Notes: generated by a model from the sequence alone, not told the origin. A stretch of 64,000 nucleotides of DNA from Streptomyces sp. NBC_01478 (GCF_036227225.1 NZ_CP109444.1:8413501-8477500), one strand, 5' to 3'; counted from the first letter of the stretch, positions 16,201 to 26,401 are shown. Numbers and translations are program-made.

Positions 16201-17197
16201 CGGGGCTGGCGAGGAAGGAGGTCGGCGGCAAGGAGACGCCGTCCAACACGACCACCAGATGCGGCTGTTCGGGCACCGGCGCTCCGGCGGGGTGGAAACG
16301 CGGCCGGCCCTGGAGCCGCTCCGTGAGCATCTCCTCCAGCTCCATCGGGTCGGTGCTGATCAGGCGCATGCTGCCCGCGCCGTCCGCTACCTCCTGTGCC
16401 TGCGCGTGCGGCAGCCACTTGGCCCACTCCCACTCGGGCGCCGACGCACGCCCGGTGGCGACGGCGACGACGAGATCCTCGGGGGAGTGCAGCGAGGCGA
16501 GGGAGGCGGCGACCGCGCGGGCGGTGCCGCGCACGGTGACCGGCTCGCCGCTGATCGTCACGTGGTAAAAGGCGCGCAGCGAGACCGCCATCGGCAGGTC
16601 CTCAAGGGTGCCGTGCGTGGCCAGGAAGCGCTGCATCGCGCCCGCGGTCAGCGGCTCCAACTGGTCGACCGGCGCGGTCTCCGGCGGGATCAGGGGAGTG
16701 GCGAGTCCCTGCGGGCCGAGGCCCACCCGCACCTGTCCGAAGTCCTCGTCGTTCGTGCGCCGTTCCCACACCCGGCTGCCCTCGGCGACCAGTGCCCACA
16801 GTTGCTCCGGCGAAGGGTGCAGGTAGTACTGGGCGTCGCGCTGGGCCCGCGCGGTCTCCAGGGCCGTACGACGCGTCTGCGACAGATAGCGCAGATAGTC
16901 ACGGCGCATGTCGGCCATCTGCCCCTGGGTGCCCCGGCGGTAGCGCACCAGCATCGAGACGCCCATCGCGACCGTCGACGCGATCATCACCATGCCCATG
17001 ATCTTCATGAAGGGCCCGGCGCTGGAGTTGAAGAAGAACACCACCGACCCGCCCATGCCGAGCATGGGCAGGAGCTGCATCAGCGCGCCCTCCTGCTGGC
17101 CCCGCGGCAGCTCCGGCGGAGCCTGCAGCATGACCTCGTCCGTGGGCACTTCCTTCGGCAGCGACCTCGGCGGGCGCTTGACGACGATCTGGCTCAC
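13220..17197 (-). CDS. eccC: Type VII secretion ATPase EccC (single chain)
   Basis: 1325 aa from the GTG at 17197 (SQIVVKRPPRSLPKE); longer frames upstream lack a ribosome site. Two membrane helices fall at about residues 38-85, followed by three FtsK/SpoIIIE-type ATPase domains. Walker A motifs are GATGSGKSELL (about 471), GGPQSGKSTLL (about 832) and GESESGKSNLL (about 1120). Walker B motifs are LVLVIDEFSELL, VFLVIDGWGNF and VFVIIDDYDLV. EccC drives T7SS and binds the export signal of the EsxB partner through its last domain. Here EccCa and EccCb are fused, unlike the split mycobacterial ESX-1 form. It is divergent from eccD, and its stop overlaps the downstream pseudogene. EccB and EccE were not found in this window. 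Confidence 0.95.
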   Translation of the reverse strand: MSQIVVKRPPRSLPKEVPTDEVMLQAPPELPRGQQEGALMQLLPMLGMGGSVVFFFNSSAGPFMKIMGMVMIASTVAMGVSMLVRYRRGTQGQMADMRRDYLRYLSQTRRTALETARAQRDAQYYLHPSPEQLWALVAEGSRVWERRTNDEDFGQVRVGLGPQGLATPLIPPETAPVDQLEPLTAGAMQRFLATHGTLEDLPMAVSLRAFYHVTISGEPVTVRGTARAVAASLASLHSPEDLVVAVATGRASAPEWEWAKWLPHAQAQEVADGAGSMRLISTDPMELEEMLTERLQGRPRFHPAGAPVPEQPHLVVVLDGVSLPPTSFLASPEGLQGVTIVEVVPGDLNSGRGDLSIVVHPKELRLESGHGMVYEGTPDVLSYEAAEALARQLAPLRMVSGGDDDEPLLANLEFTDLLNLGDAASVDPKRTWRPRSTAERLRVPIGLGEDGRPVMLDLKEAAQEGMGPHGLCVGATGSGKSELLRTLVLGLAVTHSSETLNFVLADFKGGATFAGMAQMPHVAAVITNLADDLTLVDRMGDSIRGELNRRQEMLRDAGNYANIHDYEKARAAGAPLQPVPSLVLVIDEFSELLTAKPDFIEMFVQIGRIGRSLGVHLLLASQRLEEGRLRGLETYLSYRIGLRTFSAAESRAALGVPDAYELPNVPGSGFLKYGTDEMVRFKAAYVSGVYRTSSQQSAALGGPLPVDRRPVLFTAAQVPVQYAPVPRQRREGAAAEEKDDALADTVLDVIVRRLEAQGPAAHQVWLPPLDSPPSLDSLLPGLAAVPGRGMTQPGYEGAGRLIVPVGLVDKPYEQRRDPLWTDFGGAAGHMQILGGPQSGKSTLLRSLIASFALTHTPHEVQFYALDFGGGGLSAVAGLPHVGGVASRLDPEKVRRTAAEVYGVMTRREEYFRTVGISSIAEFRARRARGDISVTDQPWGDVFLVIDGWGNFRTDYEALEPLVLDIAARGLGYGIHVILTASRSMEVRANMKDHLMNRLELRLGDPMDSEFDRKAAANVPTGVPGRGQTPQKQHFMAAVPRIDGLSSDTDLAEATTALAAEVARHWQEPGAPEVRLLPREFAAAQLPPGDRFPNRGVSFALDEDNLEPVFVDFDQDPFFLVFGESESGKSNLLKLIIKRLTERYDGSACKLFVVDNRRSLLGVTPTSHLAEYIPMSNQMQHHMDALADLMQRRTPTSDVTPQQLRDRSWWRGPQVFVIIDDYDLVSTSSGNPLSGLTELLPFARDVGVRFVIARSTAGAGRAGYESFMQRMKELGAQGVVLAGDPAEGDLLGGVRPRPMPAGRGVFVSRKRGKPLVQIGQVPDMTE

Positions 17198-17549
17198 TAA
17201 GCACCAATTCCCTTGCCGGACCGAGTTGTTTCGTCCGCCGCCCCGTGTCGGGCGGACGCCGATCCGCACTGCGCGATCCTACTGACAACCACTGACAACG
17301 ACGGGCGGTAGGGTGCCCGTGAGACGTGTGAGCAGTTGCGAATCGTTCCGGGAAAACCGGGCAAAACCGCAGCGTTCGCGGTCGGCGGATCCCGTCGAGT
17401 CCCTGTCGAGTCCCGGGCGCGACGGCGCTGTTGACCGGTGTGACGGGTGGCACGGCACGACCTGCACAGGATCTTTACGGCGGAATCTCTATGACGGACG
17501 CGCGCGGCGGCTTCGCGGACCGTCCGTCACTGACAAGGGGGAACAGCAG
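17198..17549. promoter_or_regulatory. Divergent eccC/eccD promoter region
   Basis: 352 bp between the two GTG starts. A tandem pair of ctgacaac units lies at 17281-17297, followed by TAGGGT (17307-17312), which could form overlapping promoter elements toward eccD. That would leave an eccD leader of over 200 bases. No small gene is convincing. Confidence 0.35.
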
Positions 17550-19064
17550 GTGAGCATCACGGCCTCCGCGCCGACCGGCGCGACCGGTGGATCGGGCACC
17601 GGAGCCCCTTCCGCGGCGAGTATGGGCTTCGGCTTCTGCCGCGTCACCATCGTGGCGCCCGACAGCCGGATCGACGTGGCCCTGCCCGACGACGTACCGG
17701 TCGCCGACCTGTACCCGGAGATCCTGCGGCTGTCCCAGCAGAGCCTCGCCGAGGGCGCCCCGGTCGGCTACCACCTCGTGCGCCGCGACGGCACCGTCCT
17801 GGACGGCGCCCGCTCCTTCGCCGCGCAGCGCATCCTCGACGGCGAACTGCTCACCTTGCGCCCCTTCGCCGACTCGCTGCCGCCCGCCGTCTACGACGAC
17901 GTCTCCGAAGCGGTCGCCTCCGCCGTCACCCGTGACCGTGCCCTGTGGAACGGCGAGTTGACGCGCGCCGCCGGTCTCGTCGCGGCCGGCGTCCTGCCCA
18001 CGCTGCTCGCGTTCGTGGCCTGGAGCTCCCAGATCCGCCACGACATGAACAGCCTCCAGGGCATCGTCGCCGGCCTCGCCGGCATCCTCCTCGTCACCAT
18101 CGCCTGCGTACGCGCGCGTGTGTACGACGACCGGGGCTCCGCGGTCGCCCTGGGCCTGGGCGCGCTCCCGAACATCGCCGTGGCCGGCTCGGGACTCCTG
18201 CCCTTCTCCGAAGGGCAGGGCATCGGGCGGCTGCAGTTCCTGCTCGCCTGCGCGGCCGTCCTCGTCGCCACCGTGGTCCTCACCCTGGTCTCGCCCGGCG
18301 GCGACGGCCCCTTCGTGGCCTTCGTCCTCGCGTCCGCGATCGGCCTGGTGACGACCTTCGTCGCGATGCTCACCGACCTCAGGCCCATCGAGACGGCCGC
18401 CGTCTGCGCCCCGCTCTCGGTGTGCGCGCTCGCCTTCCTGCCGGGCCTGTCCATGCGCTTCGCCCGCCTCCCCATCGGCTTCGAACCGCCCAACCCCAAC
18501 CGCGGCGGCTACGGCGACGCCGAACCCGTGGCCCAGGAGCCCGTCGACGCCGAACGCATCGCGGCCCGCGCCCGGCGCGGCCACGAACTCCTCGTCGGTC
18601 TGGTCGGCGGCTGCGCCCTCGTCTCCGTCGGCGCCTCGATCGTCCTCGGCTTCTCCAGCGACATCTGGGCCCAGCTCCTCGCGCTGGCCACCGGCATCGC
18701 GATGCTGATGCGCGCCCACCTGTTCCGCTACACCGCCCAGGTCGGCGCCACCCTCGCCGCGGGCCTCGCCGCGCTCGTCTTCCTGGGCCTCGGCCTCGCC
18801 CTGAGCCCGCCGCACGCGTACGTGCGGGACGCGGTCCTGGGCGACGCGACCTCGCTCGACATCCGCAGCGTCTGGCTCGCGGCGGCGGTCGCCGCCGCCA
18901 CGGTGCTGGTCACCGCGATCGCCCTGATCACCCCGAAGCGCGGAGTCACCCCCTTCTGGGGCCGCTTCCTGGAGATCGCCGAGAGCTTCGTCCTGCTCAC
19001 CCTGATCCCGCTGTCCCTGGCCGTCTTCGACGTGTACGCGCAGGCACGGGCGATGACCAGTTAG
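17550..19064 (+). CDS. eccD: Type VII secretion integral membrane protein EccD
   Basis: 504 aa from the GTG at 17550, preceded by AAGGGGGAA at 17535-17543. Residues about 22-105 form a ubiquitin-like (YukD-like) domain (FCRVTIVAPDSRIDVALPDD). It is followed by about eleven membrane helices from residue 140 to the end (for example AAGLVAAGVLPTLLAFVAW and FVLLTLIPLSLAVFDVYA). EccD forms the channel-like membrane part of the T7SS complex and works with EccC on the opposite strand. It ends in TAG and is followed by a 50-bp palindromic terminator. Confidence 0.93.
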   Translation: MSITASAPTGATGGSGTGAPSAASMGFGFCRVTIVAPDSRIDVALPDDVPVADLYPEILRLSQQSLAEGAPVGYHLVRRDGTVLDGARSFAAQRILDGELLTLRPFADSLPPAVYDDVSEAVASAVTRDRALWNGELTRAAGLVAAGVLPTLLAFVAWSSQIRHDMNSLQGIVAGLAGILLVTIACVRARVYDDRGSAVALGLGALPNIAVAGSGLLPFSEGQGIGRLQFLLACAAVLVATVVLTLVSPGGDGPFVAFVLASAIGLVTTFVAMLTDLRPIETAAVCAPLSVCALAFLPGLSMRFARLPIGFEPPNPNRGGYGDAEPVAQEPVDAERIAARARRGHELLVGLVGGCALVSVGASIVLGFSSDIWAQLLALATGIAMLMRAHLFRYTAQVGATLAAGLAALVFLGLGLALSPPHAYVRDAVLGDATSLDIRSVWLAAAVAAATVLVTAIALITPKRGVTPFWGRFLEIAESFVLLTLIPLSLAVFDVYAQARAMTS

Positions 19065-19073
19065 GGGCCGTAC

Positions 19074-19123
19074 AGGCAGGGAAAAGGGGCGGCACACGCG
19101 TGTGCCGCCCCTTTTCCCTGCCT
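19074..19123. terminator. Bidirectional terminator (50-bp perfect palindrome)
   Basis: Two 25-base arms are perfect complements with no spacer, giving a long stem with a GC core flanked by AAAA/TTTT. It lies between the convergent eccD and DUF397 genes and serves both. Confidence 0.9.
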
Positions 19124-19127
19124 ACGA

Positions 19128-19406
19128 CTACTGCTCCTCCGGAGCCGGCTCCAGGTCGAACTCGCCGTCCCGGGCGCCCAGCACGAACGCCCGCCACTCC
19201 GCCTCCGTGTACCGCAGCACGGTCTCCGGGTCGAGCGACGAACGCATCGCCACCCCTCCGTCGGGCAGGTCGGCGATCTCGACGCGCTCCTCGTGCTCCT
19301 CCGTGCCCGGCGCGCTGCGCCACTCGACACCCGAGATGTCGAGGGCGTACAGCTCGTCCCGCTCCCGCTCCTTGCGTGCCTTGATCTCCTGCTCCGTCTC
19401 CGCCAT
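19128..19406 (-). CDS. DUF397-domain protein
   Basis: 92 aa. A charged N-terminal helix (ETEQEIKARKERERDELY) precedes a DUF397 domain (DISGVEWRSA, VEIADLPDGGVAMR, WRAFVLGARDGEFDL). In Streptomyces, DUF397 proteins usually sit beside an XRE-type regulator (the WhiJ-like pairs); here no such partner is adjacent. An inverted repeat lies 34 bp upstream (19440-19465) and may control it. Confidence 0.8.
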   Translation of the reverse strand: MAETEQEIKARKERERDELYALDISGVEWRSAPGTEEHEERVEIADLPDGGVAMRSSLDPETVLRYTEAEWRAFVLGARDGEFDLEPAPEEQ

Positions 19407-19439
19407 GGCGAAGCGACCCCTTCCCGACGAACCGACGTG

Positions 19440-19465
19440 ATCTACATGTACGCGTAGATGTAGAT
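19440..19465. promoter_or_regulatory. Inverted repeat, possible operator
   Basis: ATCTACAT and ATGTAGAT are separated by 10 bases, with an inner tgtacgcgta that is itself nearly symmetric. It lies between the DUF397 gene and rpsO and is AT-richer than its surroundings, consistent with a regulator site. Confidence 0.45.
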
Positions 19466-19689
19466 CACCCTAGTGGCCGTATGTACGCCGGTCGGAGCCC
19501 TTCACAGACCTGGACCGAGGCATCCTCCCAGGCTGGTACGCTGGGTAGCGGCCGTTTGTGTACGCACCCCTGGAGTTCACCGCTCCGGAGGCAGCGCCCA
19601 GCGGATACCCGCCTCCCGAGTTATGGAAGCTCCCCTGAGAAGTGGACCAGGGGCACTCGGTGGCACATCTCAGACTACGAGGAGTACGC

Positions 19690-19977
19690 GTGTCGCTCGA
19701 CGCCGCTACGAAGAAGCAGCTCATCACCGAGTTCGGTCAGAAGGAGGGCGACACCGGCTCCCCCGAGGTCCAGGTCGCCATGCTCTCGCGCCGTATCTCG
19801 GACCTGACCGAGCACCTCAAGACCCACAAGCACGACCACCACTCCCGTCGTGGTCTGCTGATCCTGGTCGGTCAGCGCCGCCGGCTGCTCCAGTACCTGG
19901 CCAAGAAGGACATCCAGCGCTTCCGTGCGCTGGTGGACCGCCTGGGCATCCGTCGCGGTGCGGCGGGCGCCAAGTAA
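19690..19977 (+). CDS. rpsO: 30S ribosomal protein S15
   Basis: 95 aa from the GTG at 19690 ([16 protein letters not shown]), with ACGAGGAG 7-14 bases upstream; the longer frame at 19642 has no support. It has the typical S15 motifs [30 protein letters not shown] and RRRLLQYL. S15 binds 16S rRNA helix h22 region early in 30S assembly. It is followed by an attenuator-like hairpin and pnp, the conserved rpsO-pnp pair. Confidence 0.97.
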   Translation: MSLDAATKKQLITEFGQKEGDTGSPEVQVAMLSRRISDLTEHLKTHKHDHHSRRGLLILVGQRRRLLQYLAKKDIQRFRALVDRLGIRRGAAGAK

Positions 19978-19986
19978 GACGCCGTG

Positions 19987-20025
19987 AAGGGAGCGGTTCC
20001 CGAAACGATCGGGAGTCGCTCCCTT
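19987..20025 (+). terminator. Hairpin after rpsO (terminator or attenuator)
   Basis: Interrupted stem: aagggagcg pairs with cgctccctt, then ttcccga with tcgggag around a short loop; TTT follows. It probably ends part of rpsO transcription while allowing some readthrough into pnp. Confidence 0.7.
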
Positions 20026-20027
20026 TG

Positions 20028-20160
20028 CCGTACGTGCGGATTGCCCGTACGTGCGGAAACGTGCGGAGTGTCACTGCCGCTTTGTAGTGTGGTAGCACAA
20101 CGCAATACGCACGACACGGCACGACAACGCACGACAGCACGACAGCACGACACCGTACGA
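20028..20160. repeat. Direct repeats in the rpsO-pnp spacer
   Basis: The 13-mer ccgtacgtgcgga occurs at 20028-20040 and 20045-20057, with a third partial copy after it. An irregular run of cacgaca-type units fills 20109-20160. A pnp promoter probably lies between them (TAGTGT near 20084), but I could not define it. Confidence 0.55.
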
Positions 20161-20170
20161 AACGAACGAG

Positions 20171-20281
20171 GAGAAGCGCGCCTCGCAGCCGCCGGTCCTC
20201 GGTAGTGGCCCCCGGGCAGGAAGCCCCGGGTGCTTCGATCGAAGACCGGCCCGCACCAGACAGCGCTTCTCCGCCACCGTC
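20171..20281 (+). promoter_or_regulatory. Long branched hairpin in the pnp leader
   Basis: Outer arms gagaagcgc (20171-20179) and gcgcttctc (20273-20281) enclose gccggtc (20191-20197) with gaccggc (20244-20250) and an inner ccccggg pairing. In Streptomyces the rpsO-pnp spacer forms a hairpin cut by RNase III that controls pnp expression; this structure fits that role. Confidence 0.6.
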
Positions 20282-20337
20282 CCCCCGCCACACGGGCGGG
20301 GAGGGACGAAAGACGACAAGTAACGGAGAAAACGCTA

Positions 20338-22560
20338 GTGGAGAACGAGACCCACTACGCCGAGGCCGTCATTGACAACGGCACTTTCGGCACCCGCACC
20401 ATCCGCTTCGAGACGGGCCGCCTGGCCAAGCAGGCCGCCGGCTCCGCCGTGGCGTACCTGGACGACGACACCATGGTGCTGTCGGCCACCACCGCCTCCA
20501 AGAACCCCAAGGACCAGCTCGACTTCTTCCCCCTCACGGTGGACGTCGAGGAGCGGATGTACGCCGCCGGCAAGATCCCCGGCAGCTTCTTCCGCCGTGA
20601 GGGCCGGCCTTCCGAGGACGCGATCCTCACCTGCCGCCTGATCGACCGCCCGCTGCGCCCGTCCTTCAAGAAGGGCCTGCGCAACGAGATCCAGGTCGTC
20701 GCGACGATCATGGCCCTCAACCCCGACCACCTGTACGACGTCGTGGCGATCAACGCCGCCTCCGCGTCCACGCAGTTGGCCGGTCTGCCCTTCTCCGGCC
20801 CGGTCGGCGGCGTCCGCGTCGCGCTGATCAACGGCCAGTGGGTCGCGTTCCCGACGCACACCGAGCTCGAGGACGCCGTCTTCGACATGGTCGTCGCCGG
20901 TCGCGTCCTGGAGGACGGCGACGTCGCGATCATGATGGTCGAGGCCGAGGCCACCGAGAAGACCATCCAGTTGGTCGCGGGCGGCGCCGAGGCGCCGACC
21001 GAGGAGGTCGTCGCCTCCGGTCTGGACGCCGCGAAGCCCTTCATCAAGGTGCTCTGCAAGGCCCAGTCCGACCTCGCCGCGAAGGCCGCCAAGCCGACCG
21101 GCGAGTTCCCGATCTTCCTCGACTACCAGGACGACGTCCTGGAGGCCCTCACCGCCGCCGTCCGCCCGGAGCTCGCCTCCGCGCTGACCATCGCCGGCAA
21201 GCAGGACCGCGAGGCCGAGATCGACCGCGTCAAGACTCTCGCCGCCGAGAAGCTCCTCCCGGAGTTCGAGGGCCGCGAGAAGGAGATCTCCGCCGCGTAC
21301 CGCTCGCTGACCAAGTCCCTGGTCCGTGAGCGCGTCATCAAGGAGAAGAAGCGCATCGACGGCCGCGGTGTCACCGACATCCGCACCCTGGCCGCCGAGG
21401 TCGAGGCCATCCCGCGCGTGCACGGTTCCGCGCTGTTCGAGCGTGGCGAGACCCAGATCCTGGGCGTCACCACCCTCAACATGCTCCGCATGGAGCAGCA
21501 GTTGGACACCCTCTCCCCGGTGACCCGCAAGCGCTACATGCACAACTACAACTTCCCGCCGTACTCGGTCGGCGAGACCGGCCGCGTCGGCTCCCCGAAG
21601 CGCCGCGAGATCGGCCACGGAGCGCTCGCCGAGCGCGCCCTGGTCCCGGTCCTGCCGACGCGCGAGGAGTTCCCCTACGCGATCCGTCAGGTCTCCGAGG
21701 CCCTCGGGTCGAACGGCTCGACGTCCATGGGCTCGGTCTGCGCCTCCACCATGTCGCTGCTGAACGCCGGTGTGCCCCTCAAGGCCCCCGTCGCCGGTAT
21801 CGCCATGGGTCTGATCTCCCAGGAGATCAACGGCGAGACGCACTACGTCGCCCTCACCGACATCCTCGGTGCGGAGGACGCCTTCGGCGACATGGACTTC
21901 AAGGTCGCCGGCACCAAGGAGTTCGTCACCGCCCTCCAGCTCGACACCAAGCTGGACGGCATCCCCGCCTCCGTCCTGGCCGCCGCTCTCAAGCAGGCCC
22001 GTGACGCCCGCCTCCACATCCTCGACGTGATGATGGAAGCGATCGACACGCCGGACGAGATGTCCCCGAACGCCCCGCGGATCATCACCGTCAAGATCCC
22101 CGTGGACAAGATCGGCGAGGTCATCGGCCCGAAGGGCAAGATGATCAACCAGATCCAGGAGGACACCGGCGCCGACATCACGATCGAGGACGACGGCACC
22201 ATCTACATCGGTGCCGCGCAGGGCTCGCAGGCCGAGGCCGCTCGCGCAGTGATCAACGGCATCGCCAACCCGACCATGCCGGAGGTCGGCGAGCGCTACC
22301 TGGGTACGGTCGTCAAGACCACCACCTTCGGTGCGTTCGTGTCGCTGCTCCCGGGCAAGGACGGTCTGCTGCACATCTCGCAGATCCGCAAGCTCGCCGG
22401 CGGCAAGCGCGTGGAGAACGTCGAGGACGTCGTCGGCGTGGGCCAGAAGGTCCAGGTCGAGATCGCTGAGATCGACTCCCGCGGCAAGCTCTCCCTGATC
22501 CCCGTCATCGAGGGTGAAGAGAACGCCGAGGACGACAAGAAGGACGACGGCGACAAGTGA
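20338..22560 (+). CDS. pnp: Polyribonucleotide nucleotidyltransferase (PNPase)
   Basis: 740 aa from the GTG at 20338 ([14 protein letters not shown]), after ACGGAG; this matches the known Streptomyces length. It has two RNase PH domains (about 10-150 and 350-560), a KH domain with [12 protein letters not shown] near residue 600, and a C-terminal S1 domain ([21 protein letters not shown]). It degrades RNA phosphorolytically and in Streptomyces also adds 3' tails. Its stop overlaps the pepR start (GTGA). Confidence 0.98.
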   Translation: MENETHYAEAVIDNGTFGTRTIRFETGRLAKQAAGSAVAYLDDDTMVLSATTASKNPKDQLDFFPLTVDVEERMYAAGKIPGSFFRREGRPSEDAILTCRLIDRPLRPSFKKGLRNEIQVVATIMALNPDHLYDVVAINAASASTQLAGLPFSGPVGGVRVALINGQWVAFPTHTELEDAVFDMVVAGRVLEDGDVAIMMVEAEATEKTIQLVAGGAEAPTEEVVASGLDAAKPFIKVLCKAQSDLAAKAAKPTGEFPIFLDYQDDVLEALTAAVRPELASALTIAGKQDREAEIDRVKTLAAEKLLPEFEGREKEISAAYRSLTKSLVRERVIKEKKRIDGRGVTDIRTLAAEVEAIPRVHGSALFERGETQILGVTTLNMLRMEQQLDTLSPVTRKRYMHNYNFPPYSVGETGRVGSPKRREIGHGALAERALVPVLPTREEFPYAIRQVSEALGSNGSTSMGSVCASTMSLLNAGVPLKAPVAGIAMGLISQEINGETHYVALTDILGAEDAFGDMDFKVAGTKEFVTALQLDTKLDGIPASVLAAALKQARDARLHILDVMMEAIDTPDEMSPNAPRIITVKIPVDKIGEVIGPKGKMINQIQEDTGADITIEDDGTIYIGAAQGSQAEAARAVINGIANPTMPEVGERYLGTVVKTTTFGAFVSLLPGKDGLLHISQIRKLAGGKRVENVEDVVGVGQKVQVEIAEIDSRGKLSLIPVIEGEENAEDDKKDDGDK

Positions 22561-23936
22561 CGTCGACCAGCACCACGACGACGGCCCGCACCTCCTCGGA
22601 GGCGCGGGCCGTCGCCCGTACCCAAACCCTCATCCAGGGCACCAACGGCATCGGCACGGTCCGTAAGACCACCCTCCCGGGCGGCCTGCGCATCGTCACC
22701 GAGACGCTGCCCTCGGTCCGCTCCGCGACCTTCGGCATCTGGGCACACGTGGGCTCCCGCGACGAGACACCGTCCCTGAACGGCGCCACGCACTACCTGG
22801 AGCACCTCCTCTTCAAGGGCACGCACAAGCGCAGCGCGCTGGACATCTCCTCCGCGATCGACGCGGTCGGCGGCGAGATGAACGCGTTCACGGCGAAGGA
22901 GTACACGTGCTACTACGCGCGCGTGCTCGACACCGACCTGCCGCTCGCCATCGACGTGGTCTGCGACATGCTGACCGGCTCCCTGATCCGCGAGGAGGAC
23001 GTCAACGTAGAGCGTGGCGCCATCCTCGAAGAGATCGCCATGACGGAGGACGACCCGGGCGACTGCGTGCACGACCTGTTCGCACGCACGATGTTCGGCG
23101 ACAACCCCCTCGGCCGCCCGGTCCTCGGCACGGTCGACACCGTCAACGCCCTTACCGCGGACCGCATCCGCCGCTTCTACAAGAAGCACTACGACCCGAC
23201 CCACCTCGTGGTCGCGGCCGCCGGCAACATCGACCACGACAAGGTCGTACGACAGGTTCGTGCCGCCTTCGAGAAGGCCGGCGCCTTCCGCACGCCCGAG
23301 GCAGCCCCCATCGCCCCGCGCGACGGCCGCCGCGTGCTGCGCTCCACGGGCAAGGTCGAGCTGATCGGCCGCAAGACCGAGCAGGCGCACGTCGTCCTCG
23401 GCATGCCCGGCCTGGCCCGCACCGACGAGCGCCGCTGGGCCCTCGGGGTCCTCAACACGGCCCTCGGCGGCGGCATGTCGTCCCGCCTCTTCCAGGAGGT
23501 CCGGGAGAAGCGCGGCCTGGCCTACAGCGTGTACTCGTACACGTCCGGCTTCGCCGACTGCGGCCTCTTCGGCGTCTACGCCGGCTGCCGGCCCTCGCAG
23601 GTCCACGACGTGCTGAAGATCTGCCGCGACGAACTCGACCAGGTCGCCGAACACGGCCTGTCCGACGACGAGATCGGCCGCGCCGTCGGCCAGCTCCAGG
23701 GCTCCACCGTCCTCGGCCTCGAGGACACGGGCGCGCTGATGAACCGTATCGGCAAGAGCGAGCTGTGCTGGGGCGAGCAGATGTCCGTCGACGACATGCT
23801 GGCCCGGATCGCCTCTGTCACCCCGGACGAGGTCCGCGAGGTCGCCCGCGAGATCCTGGGACAGCGGCCCTCGCTGTCGGTCATCGGCCCGCTCAAGGAC
23901 AAACAGGCGGCCCGACTGCACGACGCCGTCGCCTGA
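22557..23936 (+). CDS. pepR: M16 family zinc metallopeptidase
   Basis: 459 aa, GTG start overlapping the pnp stop. The inverted zinc motif HYLEH (HxxEH) lies at about residues 78-82, with the downstream Glu in [11 protein letters not shown]; the C-terminal M16 half has the usual [20 protein letters not shown]. It is related to the mitochondrial processing peptidase beta subunit and E. coli pitrilysin. It has no signal peptide and is cytoplasmic. The pnp-pepR-dapB order is conserved in Streptomyces. The substrate is unknown. Confidence 0.93.
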   Translation: MTSTSTTTTARTSSEARAVARTQTLIQGTNGIGTVRKTTLPGGLRIVTETLPSVRSATFGIWAHVGSRDETPSLNGATHYLEHLLFKGTHKRSALDISSAIDAVGGEMNAFTAKEYTCYYARVLDTDLPLAIDVVCDMLTGSLIREEDVNVERGAILEEIAMTEDDPGDCVHDLFARTMFGDNPLGRPVLGTVDTVNALTADRIRRFYKKHYDPTHLVVAAAGNIDHDKVVRQVRAAFEKAGAFRTPEAAPIAPRDGRRVLRSTGKVELIGRKTEQAHVVLGMPGLARTDERRWALGVLNTALGGGMSSRLFQEVREKRGLAYSVYSYTSGFADCGLFGVYAGCRPSQVHDVLKICRDELDQVAEHGLSDDEIGRAVGQLQGSTVLGLEDTGALMNRIGKSELCWGEQMSVDDMLARIASVTPDEVREVAREILGQRPSLSVIGPLKDKQAARLHDAVA

Positions 23937-24731
<795 letters not shown>

Positions 24732-24741
24732 GGCTCACGAC

Positions 24742-25194
24742 ATGCGCGCCAAACTCACCTACGCCGTCACGGCCGCCGTCCTGGTCTTCTACTTCGTCCT
24801 GGTCGGCAGCCGCGGCGTCATGCTCATACAGTCGGGCACGGTCATCACCGTCACCTTCGGGATCGCGGTCCTGATCCTGCCGGTGATCGGCGTGTGGTTC
24901 CTCTGGAAGAACACCCAGTTCGTCCGCAACGCCAACCGCCTCGCCGCCCTCCTCGACGCCGAAGGCGGCCTGCCCGTCGACGAGTTGAGGCGCACCGCCG
25001 GCGGCCGTATCGACCGCGACTCCGCCGACGAGGTCTTCGCCAAGCGCAAGGCCGAGACGGAGGCGGCCCCCGACGACTGGCGCAGTTGGTTCCGCCTGGC
25101 CGTCGCCTACCACGACGCCCGCGACACCCCGCGCGCCCGCAAGGCGATGCAACGCGCGATCGCCCTGCATGACGGCCGCCCCGTCCAGGCCTGA
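24742..25194 (+). CDS. Small two-helix membrane protein with TPR-like tail
   Basis: 150 aa, 10 bp after dapB. Two membrane helices (residues about 6-26 and 32-52) precede a cytoplasmic, Arg/Ala-rich tail. Near the C-terminus WFRLAVAYHDARDTPRARKAM resembles a single TPR helix pair. It looks like a conserved actinobacterial protein of unknown function, co-transcribed with dapB and closed by a terminator at 25222. Confidence 0.75.
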   Translation: MRAKLTYAVTAAVLVFYFVLVGSRGVMLIQSGTVITVTFGIAVLILPVIGVWFLWKNTQFVRNANRLAALLDAEGGLPVDELRRTAGGRIDRDSADEVFAKRKAETEAAPDDWRSWFRLAVAYHDARDTPRARKAMQRAIALHDGRPVQA

Positions 25195-25221
25195 CGCGCA
25201 GGACGCAACACAGCCGCACGC

Positions 25222-25262
25222 CGAAGGGGCCGGCCCGCGCTCACCGCGGGCCGGCCCCTTCG
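25222..25262. terminator. Bidirectional terminator
   Basis: An 18-bp perfect GC-rich stem with a 5-base loop, between convergent genes. Confidence 0.9.
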
Positions 25263-25278
25263 CGTTGCTTCTCGTCGG

Positions 25279-25848
25279 TCAGTTCCGCCGGTACTCGTCG
25301 GACCACACCTCGATCGAGTCCGCTGCCCGGTCGAAGGAGGAGAAACGCGCCAGGAAGTCGATGTCGTGCGTGGTCAGCAGTGCGGCCACGTCCTCGGGAG
25401 CACGGTCCTTCCGCACGAGGAGCAGCGCCTGTCCCTGCACCGTGCGCGGCAGCCCGAGCCAGCGCACCGGCTGCTGCACCGTGCGCACGGCGGCGACCCG
25501 GTCCCAGCGCACCGTGACCGTGTAGAAGAACCGCACCCGGCGCAGCCCGCGCGCGCTCACCCATACGCCCATGCGCAGCAGCCGCAGGGCACAGAGGATG
25601 ACGGCCACCGCGATACCGAGGATCACCCCGGCCTCGGACCGCGAGCCGGTCAACGCGATGATGACGGCGGCGAACAGCACGTACGACGCGAGCAGCAGCA
25701 CGAGCGCCGACACCGCCACCCGCCAAGGTCCGGGCCGGTAGGGGCGCCGCCAGCGGTCGCGGTCGTCGAACGGCAGCGCGAGCTCGTCCGCGGCCTCGAA
25801 CGCGCGGTCGGCCGTAAGGAAGGGCAGGGGCACGGCTGGTGTCCTCAC
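25279..25848 (-). CDS. PH-domain-like membrane protein
   Basis: 189 aa. A polar N-terminus is followed by two adjacent membrane helices (AVSALVLLLASYVLFAAVII and GVILGIAVAVILCALRLLRM), then a cytoplasmic beta-rich domain (GVWVSARGLRRVRFFYTVTV, RWDRVAAVRTVQQP) of the bacterial PH type. Such proteins are common in Streptomyces and have no settled function. Confidence 0.7.
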   Translation of the reverse strand: MRTPAVPLPFLTADRAFEAADELALPFDDRDRWRRPYRPGPWRVAVSALVLLLASYVLFAAVIIALTGSRSEAGVILGIAVAVILCALRLLRMGVWVSARGLRRVRFFYTVTVRWDRVAAVRTVQQPVRWLGLPRTVQGQALLLVRKDRAPEDVAALLTTHDIDFLARFSSFDRAADSIEVWSDEYRRN

Positions 25849-25948
25849 TGAATTCCATGCGTGGGCTGTGCCCGGTGAGGCTATCCGGCCGTCTTCCCGC
25901 TCACCACCCTTGGGGGTCCGGATGAGTCACTGTCGGCTGAATGCCTGG

Positions 25949-26188
25949 TCAGCGGTTGTCGGCGGCCTGGGACTGCTGGTTCTGCGTCGAGAGGTTGTTC
26001 TGGGACAGCGCCGGCATACCGAGGACCAGGGAGCCCACGATCCCGGCGATGATGGTGAGGCCCAGGAGCCAACGCCCGGCTATCTGGCCGGTGGACGCAC
26101 GCTCGCGCGGCGGCGGTGTGACATTGCTGCGGAAGCGGTCGGTCTCGGCGATGAAGGCGAACGGGACGGGTTCGCGCCGACTGAACAT
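25949..26188 (-). CDS. Small single-helix membrane protein
   Basis: 79 aa from the ATG at 26188 (MFSRREPVPFAFI), preceded by AGGGGAGAAG. One membrane helix (WLLGLTIIAGIVGSLVLGM) and a Gln/Asn-rich C-terminus. No family recognised. It is divergent from thyX with about 210 bp between. Confidence 0.6.
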   Translation of the reverse strand: MFSRREPVPFAFIAETDRFRSNVTPPPRERASTGQIAGRWLLGLTIIAGIVGSLVLGMPALSQNNLSTQNQQSQAADNR

Positions 26189-26401
26189 CGGTGGTGCTTC
26201 TCCCCTCTGGGGTCGGTTCGGTCTCGAACGGGTGGCTCTCACCAAGACAGACGAGCGAACGCCTCAATTGGTGCCCTGTTTCGCCGAATTCGCAGAAGTT
26301 CGCCAACGAATGTCGGGGCACGGCACCGAACGCCCCGATGTCGGTGCCGGGCCGTAGAGTGGGCGCCGCCCGAGAGACGTGATGGAAGGACCCTCCGAGC
26401 C

